Positions 30,358 to 38,280 of a stretch of 38,905 nt of DNA are shown here, in pieces. Under the pieces are notes generated by a model. It worked only from the letters and a program-made list of their open reading frames with translations. It did no database searches and was not told the DNA's origin. The stretch is from Phycisphaerales bacterium (GTDB lineage Bacteria; Planctomycetota; Phycisphaerae; Phycisphaerales; UBA1924). The DNA is taken from NCBI GenBank assembly GCA_016763115.1, contig JAESUL010000160.1:1-38905 (forward strand), read 5' to 3'. Every line of letters starts with the position of its first letter. Position 1 is the first letter of the stretch. The translations under genes were made by a program, and so were the position numbers.

Positions 30358-30782
30358 AACCAATCCTCATCTATCGTTTTGGGGCAACAGTACCTAAACC
30401 CGTTTCCCTCGGCCCACTCTGCGTGGGTTCTCTTGGTTCCACACTTCTTCCGCTTCTTCGCAAAAGGGAAGGGGCAATTCGGCTTCTCAAATATAAATAT
30501 TATCTCGTAGTCTGGATTGCAGTGCCTAAAATGTATATACTTACTGGCCTCTGCCTGGTCGGAGAACCTTCCTTTAGCTTCAAATAGTATTTTTTTTTCT
30601 TCATTCACAAAGTCTGGAGTATACGTAGTCTTAACACTGTACGGTATTTTAATAGGCTCGAATGGTAATCCTTTTAAAACACCCGTCCCAAGATCATACT
30701 CCAACCAAGAGCGAAATGGCCGAGGAACCTTACCCCTAGTGCTTGATTTGGTATACGTTGTTCTCTTTCTTCTGTACGTCAT
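30354..30782 (-). CDS. T7-like endonuclease I (Holliday junction resolvase)
   Basis: A protein of 142 residues from ATG 30782 (GAGG eight bases upstream). It matches T7 gp3: RSWLEYDLG (catalytic E28), TYTPDFV (D57), ILFEAKGRF (E68, K70) and a conserved end with THAEWAEGNGFRYC. Two Cys pairs and basic KKRKKCGTKR could aid DNA binding. The dimeric enzyme cuts branched DNA, resolves concatemers and helps break host DNA. It overlaps the preceding gene by 47 bases. Confidence 0.92.
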   Translation of the reverse strand: MTYRRKRTTYTKSSTRGKVPRPFRSWLEYDLGTGVLKGLPFEPIKIPYSVKTTYTPDFVNEEKKILFEAKGRFSDQAEASKYIHFRHCNPDYEIIFIFEKPNCPFPFAKKRKKCGTKRTHAEWAEGNGFRYCCPKTIDEDWL

Positions 30783-30984
30783 ATACAAACCTCAATCCCG
30801 CTATCACTACAATATTGATCATCCTATGTGGCTGCGCTAGCTCGGTGTCATAAAAATGTATGAACGCTCCGCGGTAGTCTAGTGCTACACATAAAATTGT
30901 CTCTTCATAATCGCCATTTCTAAAGGAAACGATAACAGATTTTAAAATCCTTGCCGGTTGTTTTAAAGTGTCGGAACCTTCCAC
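30736..30984 (-). CDS. Hypothetical protein (82 aa)
   Basis: A protein of 82 residues from GTG 30984, supported by AGGAGG seven bases upstream although this lies inside the exonuclease gene. It is mainly beta strands (ILKSVIVSFRNGDYEETILC, ALDYRGAFIHFYDTE), then IVVIAGLRFVYD and a charged end. No family is recognised. Overlaps on both sides show compact packing of the replication module. Confidence 0.55.
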   Translation of the reverse strand: MEGSDTLKQPARILKSVIVSFRNGDYEETILCVALDYRGAFIHFYDTELAQPHRMINIVVIAGLRFVYDVQKKENNVYQIKH

Positions 30985-31799
30985 AAGACACCCTCCTCTC
31001 GTTGAATGTATACAAGGTGGGCTGTCTCAACTAATTCCCAAGACTCTTGATTAGCATCTTTGTAAGCATCTACACAAGCGCAGTATCGTTCATAATTGTT
31101 ACTACACCCCTCGAGCAGCTTCCTGGCTGTCTTTTCACCAACACCTTTAATGCCTTTAATGTTATCCGTAGAATCCCCTGTAAGTATTTGTTGGTAGAGA
31201 AACGCATCGGCATCATCCTCCAAAACATTGTACAACTCCTCTTTAGTCCAGTTGTAGTGTTGCCCTTTGATCTGATCCAAGTCTTTATCCAGACTGGCTA
31301 TGATTGTCTTATCTGTTTGAAGGTAGCCTAAAGCATCATCGGCCTCGATACCATCAACAACCTCAGCATTAAACCGCTCGATAAGGTAGACCTTTGCCGC
31401 TTGGAAATGGGTAGGCTTCTCTTGTGTCCTATTTCCCTTGTAAGGGGCTATTGTAGCCAGTTCTTCTCTGTAATTACCACTACCCGTAAGAAACACCCTG
31501 GCTGTATCTGCCTTACACGCATCCATAATACTGTGTATCATATGCTTGATGGTGTGAAGGCAGTTCTCGATAGGCTCTGGCGTTACTGTCTTGATTAGAT
31601 CATCAGGATCAAGTCCGTGTTCACGACCATAAGTAAGAGCATCTTTCTTGTAGTGAATAGGCTCGTGCTGCGGCCAATGGTAATTAACGACATCGCAAAC
31701 AAAGGTTGCTTGGTAAAGTATAATGTCCCCGTCAATCAAGACGACGACACCATCTCCCTCTAACTCTTTCGCATCAGATTCTATTCGTTTTAAAGGCAC
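30963..31799 (-). CDS. 5'-3' exonuclease (T7 gp6-like, flap nuclease family)
   Basis: A protein of 278 residues. The metal-binding acids of the family are visible: LIDGDIILY (D23, D25), EADDALG (152-158), SLDKDLDQI (D171, D173) and GDSTDNI (208-214). GIKGVGEKTARKLL (216-229) is the helix-three-turn-helix that grips DNA. Length is close to T7 gp6. It removes RNA primers, degrades DNA from 5' ends and feeds nucleotides to replication. It lies just after the SSB-like gene with nine bases between. Confidence 0.93.
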   Translation of the reverse strand: MPLKRIESDAKELEGDGVVVLIDGDIILYQATFVCDVVNYHWPQHEPIHYKKDALTYGREHGLDPDDLIKTVTPEPIENCLHTIKHMIHSIMDACKADTARVFLTGSGNYREELATIAPYKGNRTQEKPTHFQAAKVYLIERFNAEVVDGIEADDALGYLQTDKTIIASLDKDLDQIKGQHYNWTKEELYNVLEDDADAFLYQQILTGDSTDNIKGIKGVGEKTARKLLEGCSNNYERYCACVDAYKDANQESWELVETAHLVYIQREEGVLWKVPTL

Positions 31800-31808
31800 G
31801 GTGTAATC

Positions 31809-32459
31809 CTAGTATGGTAGATCGTAGTCGTAGTCGTCTAGTAAATCGACATCGGAGGCACTAGTATCTTGTTGATTTTGGATTCGCTTATCATAAACAA
31901 ACCTTGTCAAACCAAACAGAGCCTTGGTTACCACATTATCCTCATTATCAGCATCGCCAATGGCTAGCTCCATACTGGCTGGTGGAACACCGTCGCGGTA
32001 CTTCTCAGGAATAGGAAGCAACAAGCCAACGTTGTCATACGTAAACCCCGCGTTGTCTCCTTTGCCTTGTGTATGAACTACACGTACAGAACAGCACTTG
32101 CCAAGTTGAGCGTCCCAGTCGGGAACTTGATTAACTTTTGCGTCGCTATCGAAGATACTATAAAACTTCAACTCGTGACCTTTCTTTGTTAGCTTGTGAA
32201 AGATTTTAAATGGCTTGCTCCATAGCAGACGTGGTACCTCCTTCTCATCAATAAGGATAGTCTCACCTACAATCTCTAAACCCAATGCGATTTCTTGTCG
32301 CGATGGCTTCTCCTCTCCGTTGTACTCTTGTAATTGCATACCAAGATCGGCTACCATAACCAAACGAGCTTCGTACTCTTTTTCTTCCAAATTGGGGATG
32401 GGATCAAAATCTTTCTTGTCGCTATCATCTTGTGGGGGTGATCGTCTTATTAATGCCAT
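31809..32459 (-). CDS. Single-stranded DNA-binding protein (T7 gp2.5-like, putative)
   Basis: A protein of 216 residues with TGGAGGAACAAAAATG upstream. A beta-barrel-like core (ILIDEKEVPRLLWSKPFKIF, then GHELKFYSIFDSDAKV) is followed by a very acidic C-terminal tail ending in aromatic residues (DVDLLDDYDYDLPY). This is the hallmark of T7 gp2.5 and SSB proteins, which use the tail to recruit polymerase and helicase. It has its own strong promoter (P3), as a protein needed in large amounts would. Overall sequence similarity is weak, so the call depends on tail and context. Confidence 0.75.
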   Translation of the reverse strand: MALIRRSPPQDDSDKKDFDPIPNLEEKEYEARLVMVADLGMQLQEYNGEEKPSRQEIALGLEIVGETILIDEKEVPRLLWSKPFKIFHKLTKKGHELKFYSIFDSDAKVNQVPDWDAQLGKCCSVRVVHTQGKGDNAGFTYDNVGLLLPIPEKYRDGVPPASMELAIGDADNEDNVVTKALFGLTRFVYDKRIQNQQDTSASDVDLLDDYDYDLPY

Positions 32460-32499
32460 TTTTGTTCCTCCAGTCTGTTTCTTAATTGCCTACAAGTAT

Positions 32500-32529
32500 A
32501 TTATACCACGAGCGGGTATGTAGTTGCAA
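32500..32529 (-). promoter_or_regulatory. Promoter P3 (leftward) for SSB and downstream genes
   Basis: Read leftward: TTGCAA (32529-32524), an 18-base spacer, then TGG-TATAAT (-10 at 32505-32500) and ATACTTGTAG. This is the same extended -10 signature as P1. The start should be near 32493, giving a 34-base leader with a good GGAGG site. The spacer carries ATACCCGCT, a 9-mer that also occurs in the left-end palindrome cluster (90-98). Confidence 0.8.
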
Positions 32530-32538
32530 GCGTCTGTA

Positions 32539-32769
32539 TCACACCTCGTCATCGTTATTATCATCGCCGTCTGCAACAATATTACAATTACAAAGTTTAT
32601 CACTCAAATAAGCTTTCATAGCCTTTTCTAAAGCAACCTCAGACATATCCAGAACCCGCCTTACAAGTGTTTCTCTGGCTTTGCTTCTAGTTATGCTTAA
32701 CGTACGGTATTCACTCATATTAACCCATCCACTCCATAAACCCCGATAAACTGATTCTAGGTCATTCAT
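32539..32769 (-). CDS. Hypothetical protein (76 aa)
   Basis: A protein of 76 residues with AGGAGAATTAAGATG upstream. Its middle is helical and basic (SITRSKARETLVRRVLDMSE), and the C-terminus is acidic (VADGDDNNDDEV). It has a CNC pair near the end but no full metal site. The family is not recognised. It lies between DNA polymerase and SSB genes, so a role near replication is possible. Confidence 0.55.
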   Translation of the reverse strand: MNDLESVYRGLWSGWVNMSEYRTLSITRSKARETLVRRVLDMSEVALEKAMKAYLSDKLCNCNIVADGDDNNDDEV

Positions 32770-32770
32770 C

Positions 32771-32953
32771 TTAATTCTCCTGTAATAATTTTATTACTAC
32801 AGTAGCCATGTCTTTACATGTTGCTGACCCTTCTACTGACTCTGCTGCGGCCTCTGCTGCTGCCCAGTCTATATCAGCCGCTCTGTGGTGTGTTGTTCTT
32901 TCTACATGGAGTGCTTTAAGTTCTGGGTCGTTGTTGTAGGTTTCTAAATTCAT
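32771..32953 (-). CDS. Hypothetical protein (60 aa)
   Basis: A protein of 60 residues from ATG 32953 (GAGGAAAACTAAGATG). It contains an Ala/Glu-rich helix (DWAAAEAAAESVEGSATCKD) and ends in a hydrophobic helix, MATVVIKLLQEN. No motif is seen. Spacing of one base to the next gene indicates one transcript. Confidence 0.5.
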   Translation of the reverse strand: MNLETYNNDPELKALHVERTTHHRAADIDWAAAEAAAESVEGSATCKDMATVVIKLLQEN

Positions 32954-32954
32954 C

Positions 32955-33092
32955 TTAGTTTTCCTCTATGTAGTGGTTCTGCTCAAACATGTAGTTTGAA
33001 AAAGCCTGGGCAATCGACAATGCTGCATATGTTAGCCCCGACTTTCGAAATACCCACTCATAAGGTGTAGCTATTAATGTACTTCCGCCCAT
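32955..33092 (-). CDS. Small hypothetical protein (45 aa)
   Basis: A 45-residue ORF, MGGSTLIATPYEWVFRKSGL followed by a helix with YAALSIAQAFSNYMFEQ. Its ATG 33092 lies inside the polymerase 3' end (19-base overlap), and its stop is one base from the next start. Continuous packing with neighbours and natural composition make it probably real. Function is unknown. Confidence 0.55.
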   Translation of the reverse strand: MGGSTLIATPYEWVFRKSGLTYAALSIAQAFSNYMFEQNHYIEEN

Positions 33093-34531
33093 GATTTGCC
33101 TATTCTATACTCGCCAGTAATCGGCACATTAAGTTCAAACTGTCTTCCCGATTCTTCCATGGCTTTTACCATAATCTCCCCAACCTGCTCAGCATAGTTT
33201 GGGTACGTCTCATATTCAAACTCATCATGGTACGCTATAAGCCGCCAAGCAGGGATATTTCTATCTGATATTTCCTTGTTTATTATAATACCCGCAAAGT
33301 CGATTATCTTAGCACCTGTACTTTGACACTTGGCGTTAAATACTGAATGTTTGTGCCGAATAACTACCTTACCGCCATCTATTGTAGTAATGTACTTTTT
33401 AAAATTGCGTTCAAACTCTTGTTCAGTTTCCTCAATGGCAGATTTTAAGGCACTATTCTTATCCCAATAAGCTTCGTATAAAAGCCTACCTGTCTTTTGA
33501 TCTACACCCAGAGTCTCAGCAAACTTGGGTATTTTACAACCATACTGTAGTGCGTAAACAGGACTTTTAGCTTCAGTACGTGTGCAACCCCAGAGTATAG
33601 CGTTCTCTTGGTGCTCGTCGTAGTTTGGATCGAGCAACTTATCAGCGTAAGCTCCACCGTCGAATTTATGCGTATAATGACCTTTTATACGCGCTTCAAG
33701 TCCACTTGCATCAGCTCCTACCATTACCATACCAGCAGTGGCTACAAACAAACCCCTCATTTCCTCTCCAAGTAAGCTGCCGACACGAGGAACATTGGCC
33801 ACAACTTTGTGTTTCTGACGCTTAGTGTTCGTCAGTCCGCTTGAGGCCGCGCCTAAGCGGCCGTCAACAACAAGCCTAGGGTTAGACAGCCACCCCGACC
33901 CACGGCTCTCGTTGAGCAAGACAGAGCGTCTGTTGCGAAGGCTTAACCACTCAATAATAGGCTTAACCACCTCCACACTGCTACCAAGAACCGCCAGGTT
34001 TGGACATATGCGTCCCTGCTCGTGAAGTTTCGGAGAGGTTTTGATCACCTTTCCTGATAAATCTCGCAAAGGCTTGCCGTCTTTATCTTTTTTTAAATTA
34101 TAAGTAGAAGCAACCCACCCAAGAGATACAAACCAATCTTTCAAGTGCCCCTGATGCTTCATCTGCATAGGTAAATTGTCCATTAGCGGCCCATTATGGG
34201 GTAACGTATAACTCTTGCCGTCCTTTACACCTACCCAACCATCACCCCTCGGCTCTACCAGATCAAACCATTTTACACAACGCCAAGATGGGTTTCCGTT
34301 CTTGACAAACTGTATCTTTGGCGGAGTAAACCGCGCCTCCTCTGCCTTATTCAGCGGACGAGGGGGGAGCTTAGGCTCTACCTCTTCCTCTATACCTCTC
34401 ATACGATCATCGATAGATTTAATCAGCCGCCGAGCACCTTGTACGTCAAACTTAACACCATATAGCTCTTGCCGACACATAAGGTGATACGTCTCATTTG
34501 CAAGATAGACGGATGTGGGAAGTACGATCAC
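33074..34531 (-). CDS. DNA polymerase, polymerase domain (family A, T7-like), separate ORF
   Basis: A protein of 485 residues from GTG 34531. Family A motifs are A, VGADASGLEAR (D274, E279); B, RTEAKSPVYALQYG (R318, K322, Y326, Y330); and C, AYHDEFEYE (H435, D436, E437). It ends GKSWAEVH, like the GPNWAICH end of T7 gp5. The N-terminus starts just before the helix that follows the exonuclease domain in T7 polymerase. The 3'-5' exonuclease is a separate ORF that overlaps it as GTGA. The two polypeptides presumably assemble into one enzyme. Their total, about 643 residues, is near the 704 of T7 gp5. Confidence 0.92.
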   Translation of the reverse strand: MIVLPTSVYLANETYHLMCRQELYGVKFDVQGARRLIKSIDDRMRGIEEEVEPKLPPRPLNKAEEARFTPPKIQFVKNGNPSWRCVKWFDLVEPRGDGWVGVKDGKSYTLPHNGPLMDNLPMQMKHQGHLKDWFVSLGWVASTYNLKKDKDGKPLRDLSGKVIKTSPKLHEQGRICPNLAVLGSSVEVVKPIIEWLSLRNRRSVLLNESRGSGWLSNPRLVVDGRLGAASSGLTNTKRQKHKVVANVPRVGSLLGEEMRGLFVATAGMVMVGADASGLEARIKGHYTHKFDGGAYADKLLDPNYDEHQENAILWGCTRTEAKSPVYALQYGCKIPKFAETLGVDQKTGRLLYEAYWDKNSALKSAIEETEQEFERNFKKYITTIDGGKVVIRHKHSVFNAKCQSTGAKIIDFAGIIINKEISDRNIPAWRLIAYHDEFEYETYPNYAEQVGEIMVKAMEESGRQFELNVPITGEYRIGKSWAEVH

Positions 34532-35004
34532 AGGGTAATTTCCAATTTATCACAAAGAAACATAAACACCTTCTCGGTAGTCAACACATCATTCTCACAC
34601 CTGTTTGTGTACTCTTCCAAGGAGAGTCCAATCCAGTCCTCAACCTCCGGTTTGTACGTACCCAGCTTCTTAGCCCAAGCTTTGAGACCATGCCCCTCCG
34701 GATGGTCTGGGTACCACTCCCTCGACAAGGCCAGTGTGTCGATGAACTGCACATTAACCACTGTACCGTCCATATACGTGACGGTATTCGGTGTGAAGTC
34801 CTTTAGTATACCGAGTTTTACCAACAAGGGCAAGTCATAACCGAAATGGTTGTGTGCTACCCACGTATCACCTTCTTTAAACGGGGCATCTACATCTGTG
34901 ACAGTGACCATATCCCCGCCAAGCGACTTATAGGAAAAGCAATGGAGTTTAGTAGCTGTGTCGAGAAGGCCATTCGCTTCAATGTCGTAACAGTACGTTA
35001 TCAT
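34528..35004 (-). CDS. DNA polymerase 3'-5' exonuclease domain, separate ORF
   Basis: A protein of 158 residues from ATG 35004, with AGGAG ten bases upstream; longer in-frame starts lie within the helicase gene and are rejected. Proofreading motifs of the T7 type are Exo I YDIEANG (D7, E9), Exo II HNHFGYDLP (D57) and Exo III EYTNRCENDV (Y132, D139). HGLKAWAKKLG (105-115) is also conserved in T7 gp5. The ORF ends exactly where the linker to the polymerase domain would be. It is read in the frame one base from the polymerase ORF. Confidence 0.9.
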   Translation of the reverse strand: MITYCYDIEANGLLDTATKLHCFSYKSLGGDMVTVTDVDAPFKEGDTWVAHNHFGYDLPLLVKLGILKDFTPNTVTYMDGTVVNVQFIDTLALSREWYPDHPEGHGLKAWAKKLGTYKPEVEDWIGLSLEEYTNRCENDVLTTEKVFMFLCDKLEITL

Positions 35005-35005
35005 A

Positions 35006-36616
35006 TCATATAAACTCCTGACTAGGCTCCAAGTAATCGCCGGTTTCTCGGTTGTAATAGACATCAAATGATCCAACATTACCAAATGCCCTGTCTTCAA
35101 GCAAGACGAACGAGGATGTGTTACGCCGCACTTCGTCTTCACATGTCTTGTCTCTTTCAATTCCGATCATAAAGTAACACGCGCGCATCATGGCCCTGCT
35201 ACCTGTGAATTGATTACTTCTCACCTTACCCCCGTTTTCGTGTGGTTTTCCTGTTTGAGGAGCCTTGAGGTGGCACAGGAAGATATAATGAAAGCCAAGG
35301 TCTTTGGCCATCTTGGATATTTCATCCGCTACACGCTCCAACTCTGTATTAGAAGAAGCAGAATCCATGCCCGTTGTAAGACGCGTAAGGGGGTCGATAA
35401 TAACGGTCTTAACGCCTTCAACAACAACAGAGTGCCTGATAGCAACCTTCAAATCATCCCATGCAGTAGACCCGTAACTATCGTACAATATAACTCGATC
35501 TCCGACTGCTTTTACTCCGTCGATCAGCTCTTGTTGTGTGAAATCACCATCGGGTATGTGAAACTGCTTGTGTGCGATCTTGCCCGCAACCTTCCGGACA
35601 GTCATTGCTGGCTTCTCTTCTAGCTTGAACAGTGCAATCTTATCACCAAGCACCTGAGTATCGTAATGTGCTATTTGGTTTACAACTTCACTCTTTCCCA
35701 TCTTAACACCGGCACCAAAGTAAGTACCCTCACCATCCCGTCGACCGTATGTCAACTTATTCAGACTTGGCCAAGGCCAGGGCCGACCTGCTCTAGGCAT
35801 GGCTGTTGCTTCATCGAATACATCGGCAACCGTTACAAAACCAGCGGGTGTGAACGGCGCGGCCTTAAAGAAGGCATTAATAAACTCTCTGCCCTTTCCT
35901 TTTAAAAGCATGTCGTTGCCGTCTTTCTCCGAAATCGACATAAACTTAACCCCGGGATGCAAAGCAGCAATATCCTTTACCACCTTAGCCCCTGCGTCGT
36001 CATTATCAGGGCAGAATATAACCTCGCTAAACTTAGCAATAAAGTCCTTATTATCAGCAAACGCTTTAATGTTTGCACCATTTGGGAGGCTGACTACACT
36101 TGGTTTAAGTTTGGGGTAAGATCTCCACAACATTTGAAATGCTGCCAACATATCATCCTGGCCTTCCGTGATAAGCAGCTTCTTGTTTGAACCTGCTACA
36201 CTTTGACCAATGAAATCCACACACCGGCCCTTTATACTCTCACCAACCGCACTAAACTCTTTTGGTAGTGTCCGCTTTTTGTAACACGTTATATTTCCAT
36301 CAATCGTAAACGGATAGTAATAAGCGACTGGTTTCCCCGACCTCTCATCAAACTCTGTATGAACGCCATAGTGTTGGCAAACATCCTGATCAATACCCCT
36401 ATCCTTTAATGCCTTTATTGGTAGGTCTTTTACGTCGTTGAACTGCGTCATAGTGTCCACATCGCCATTGTAGCTTGCCCCTGTTGCGCCTTCAGTGTAC
36501 TTGCAGCGAGAGCAGTAACCGCCCCCGTCCTCGAACCTCATAAGGTGATTCCCTGTGGCGTCACGTCCTTGTGACGTACACCGAGGACACGCTTCGTCTG
36601 ATATTATCTGGCCCAT
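35006..36616 (-). CDS. Primase-helicase (T7 gp4-like)
   Basis: A protein of 536 residues from ATG 36616. A zinc-binding primase head is CPRC (C10, C13) and CSRC (C35, C38). The TOPRIM core has LLITEGQDD (about 147-155) and CPDNDDAG (202-209). The hexameric helicase has Walker A GAGVKMGKS (301-309), Walker B VIIDP (405-409) and a later CHLKAP loop. It unwinds DNA at the fork and lays RNA primers for the T7-like polymerase encoded next, with which it overlaps by a few bases. Length is close to the 566 of T7 gp4. Confidence 0.95.
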   Translation of the reverse strand: MGQIISDEACPRCTSQGRDATGNHLMRFEDGGGYCSRCKYTEGATGASYNGDVDTMTQFNDVKDLPIKALKDRGIDQDVCQHYGVHTEFDERSGKPVAYYYPFTIDGNITCYKKRTLPKEFSAVGESIKGRCVDFIGQSVAGSNKKLLITEGQDDMLAAFQMLWRSYPKLKPSVVSLPNGANIKAFADNKDFIAKFSEVIFCPDNDDAGAKVVKDIAALHPGVKFMSISEKDGNDMLLKGKGREFINAFFKAAPFTPAGFVTVADVFDEATAMPRAGRPWPWPSLNKLTYGRRDGEGTYFGAGVKMGKSEVVNQIAHYDTQVLGDKIALFKLEEKPAMTVRKVAGKIAHKQFHIPDGDFTQQELIDGVKAVGDRVILYDSYGSTAWDDLKVAIRHSVVVEGVKTVIIDPLTRLTTGMDSASSNTELERVADEISKMAKDLGFHYIFLCHLKAPQTGKPHENGGKVRSNQFTGSRAMMRACYFMIGIERDKTCEDEVRRNTSSFVLLEDRAFGNVGSFDVYYNRETGDYLEPSQEFI

Positions 36617-36632
36617 AACTAGGACTGGCGGC

Positions 36633-37145
36633 TTATGTTCTTGTTGAACAGTTATCGATAAAGTCGCTAAGAACCTGTAAGCAATCCTTAGCACACTTTG
36701 CGTCGGTAAACTTAGGCGTCGATTTAAGGGGCCAAAGTTGCTTTAGGCAAGATAATGCTACCCATCGACTAGTCCCGACGGGCTGTGAGTCGCATGGAAT
36801 AATGGAAGTTATTTTTAGAAAGGGCCAACCGTCGTCGTCGTCACCATCAACCACAACAACCAGAGTTCCCCTTTCAAAGGGTGTTGATCCGGTTACCTCA
36901 TAGACGTGGCCTTTCTTGCTTACAGGGGTTTCTTCGTCGTCTGTGTATATTTCGAGTCTTGACAAGGCAACGGCGTATGTGGCGTAAGGGTCTATTCCGG
37001 TAAAGTAGGGGGCGGCTGTACCATCATCCGTTGCCAGTTTTACCACATCGCCTTCTTCAAAGTGTTCGTGAGCATCATCGATCAAAACAAACTTTTGATC
37101 TTTAGTGTATCCTAGTTCTTCAAATGGTGTTTTAGCTTTGCTCAT
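36633..37145 (-). CDS. Hypothetical protein (170 aa)
   Basis: A protein of 170 residues with AGAAGGCAGATACTATG upstream. It seems to contain two similar SH3-like beta segments: KFVLIDDAHEHFEEGDVVKL (about 18-37) and YEVTGSTPFERGTLVVVVDG (about 81-100), each with EGDVV or RGTLV. A helical tail rich in Cys and Lys follows. No family is identified. It is the first gene after promoter P4, ahead of the primase-helicase. Confidence 0.55.
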   Translation of the reverse strand: MSKAKTPFEELGYTKDQKFVLIDDAHEHFEEGDVVKLATDDGTAAPYFTGIDPYATYAVALSRLEIYTDDEETPVSKKGHVYEVTGSTPFERGTLVVVVDGDDDDGWPFLKITSIIPCDSQPVGTSRWVALSCLKQLWPLKSTPKFTDAKCAKDCLQVLSDFIDNCSTRT

Positions 37146-37245
37146 AGTATCTGCCTTCTGTTATATGAAAAATAATAGAGTTACACTGTTAAATGAGTAA
37201 TACTACTAATAACTTAATTAAATAAATACTTAATATATACTAAAT

Positions 37246-37274
37246 ATTGTATCACGTTTCAGCTCATAAAGCAA
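37246..37274 (-). promoter_or_regulatory. Promoter P4 (leftward) ahead of the replication genes
   Basis: Read leftward: TTGCTT (37274-37269), a 17-base spacer, then TGA-TACAAT (-10 at 37251-37246). The start would be near 37239, with a 94-base AT-rich leader before the gene at 37145. It is a moderately good sigma70 promoter with an extended -10, but without the ATACTTGTAG tail. The rest of the 37146-37303 gap has no ORF. Confidence 0.55.
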
Positions 37275-37303
37275 ATCTAGCCGATGAAAGGTAGTCATCC
37301 AGT

Positions 37304-37489
37304 CTACTCCTTATACACACAGGTTGAAGCTATAGACATATCACCTATAACATCATCATAACCGGCCAAGGAAGAATTACTAGCCTTTACACACTTAAAA
37401 CAAATATCGTTGTGTTTTTTTGTTTCGGTATCAAACATCTGCTCCCACACTTCAAGCACAACATCACACGCCTTACATCTTGACATCAT
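37304..37489 (-). CDS. Small zinc-ribbon-like protein (61 aa)
   Basis: A protein of 61 residues with GGAGAACTATG. Two CxxC knuckles, MSRCKACDVV (C5, C8) and DICFKCVKA (C30, C33), could bind one zinc ion. Small zinc ribbons in early phage operons often contact nucleic acid or host polymerase, but no target can be named. Confidence 0.6.
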   Translation of the reverse strand: MMSRCKACDVVLEVWEQMFDTETKKHNDICFKCVKASNSSLAGYDDVIGDMSIASTCVYKE

Positions 37490-37540
37490 AGTTCTCCAAT
37501 TTATAATTTAATTTTCCATTCGGCTCGATAATACGGAATG

Positions 37541-37735
37541 TTATGTGTCAAAATCATTGAGAACTTTCTGAGCGATTATGTTCCCGTCACTATTCCCTTG
37601 AATATCTCCATTACCTAGCCTCGATAACCTCTCAAGCGTGCGCTTATAAGCGTCTCTCTCTCTGCTTATAAGTAAAATTAAATCCGAAACAACTTCTTCA
37701 ATATCATATTCTTTTTCATCTATTGTAATTTTCAT
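37541..37735 (-). CDS. Hypothetical coiled-coil protein (64 aa)
   Basis: A protein of 64 residues from ATG 37735, chosen because AGGAG lies seven bases upstream; ATG 37756 lacks a site. A short beta start (MKITIDEKEYDIEEVV) is followed by a long helix, LILLISRERDAYKRTLERLS. No family is recognised. Confidence 0.55.
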   Translation of the reverse strand: MKITIDEKEYDIEEVVSDLILLISRERDAYKRTLERLSRLGNGDIQGNSDGNIIAQKVLNDFDT

Positions 37736-37777
37736 TCCTTTACTCCTGCCTGCCATATAACAAATAAATTTTTGCCG

Positions 37778-37960
37778 TTATGTTTCTATCTGGTGCCATT
37801 CAACACCACCACAGTGTAGGCATATTCGTTTTTGCGTTATTGGTGCATCTTCTGGCGCTTCACCACCCGTCCCTCCAGACGCCCAACTTTTAAACGGTGG
37901 GCCAGTATCCACCCAGCTGTGTACGCAACCGAATGAAGGCATAGGCTCGTAATTCGTCAT
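37778..37960 (-). CDS. Small zinc-ribbon-like protein (60 aa)
   Basis: A protein of 60 residues with GAGGAATAAACATG. It has CVHSW (C12, H14) and, after a Gly/Pro-rich linker, RICLHCGGVEWH (C47, C50), together a plausible CxH...CxxC zinc site. This layout (CxHxW...CxxCG) occurs in small uncharacterised phage proteins. Function is unknown. Confidence 0.6.
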   Translation of the reverse strand: MTNYEPMPSFGCVHSWVDTGPPFKSWASGGTGGEAPEDAPITQKRICLHCGGVEWHQIET

Positions 37961-37962
37961 GT

Positions 37963-38277
37963 TTATTCCTCTTTCGATAATACTGAATGTTCTAAACCAG
38001 CCAAGCTACACGCTTCTAAATGACCCTTCTCCGCATCTTCCCATGTAGTATAACGCCACTGGTCTCCGTCGTGTTCGCCGCCAAAGATCATAGTTTCAAA
38101 TAACAACGGAACATCACCACCGAATGAGTGATCCACGCCCAGAAATACAGTGCTGACTCGTATGTCATTTTTCTCGGTTTTAGCCACGCGGCGGTCTACT
38201 TTTTCAAACCACGCGCTCCATTTAAGCATGTCATCACATTCAACTATGTTCTTTCCATCCAAAATATAATTAATCAT
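37963..38277 (-). CDS. Conserved hypothetical phage protein (104 aa)
   Basis: A protein of 104 residues with GGAGGGAACTGAAAGATG. It has a helix near WSAWFEKVDRRVAKTE, a strand VSTVFLGVDHSFGGD and the distinctive GGEHDGDQWRYTTWEDAEKG, which is common in short early proteins of many phages. The His/Asp/Gly clusters hint at metal binding, but no enzyme family is known to me. Confidence 0.65.
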   Translation of the reverse strand: MINYILDGKNIVECDDMLKWSAWFEKVDRRVAKTEKNDIRVSTVFLGVDHSFGGDVPLLFETMIFGGEHDGDQWRYTTWEDAEKGHLEACSLAGLEHSVLSKEE

Positions 38278-38280
38278 CTT

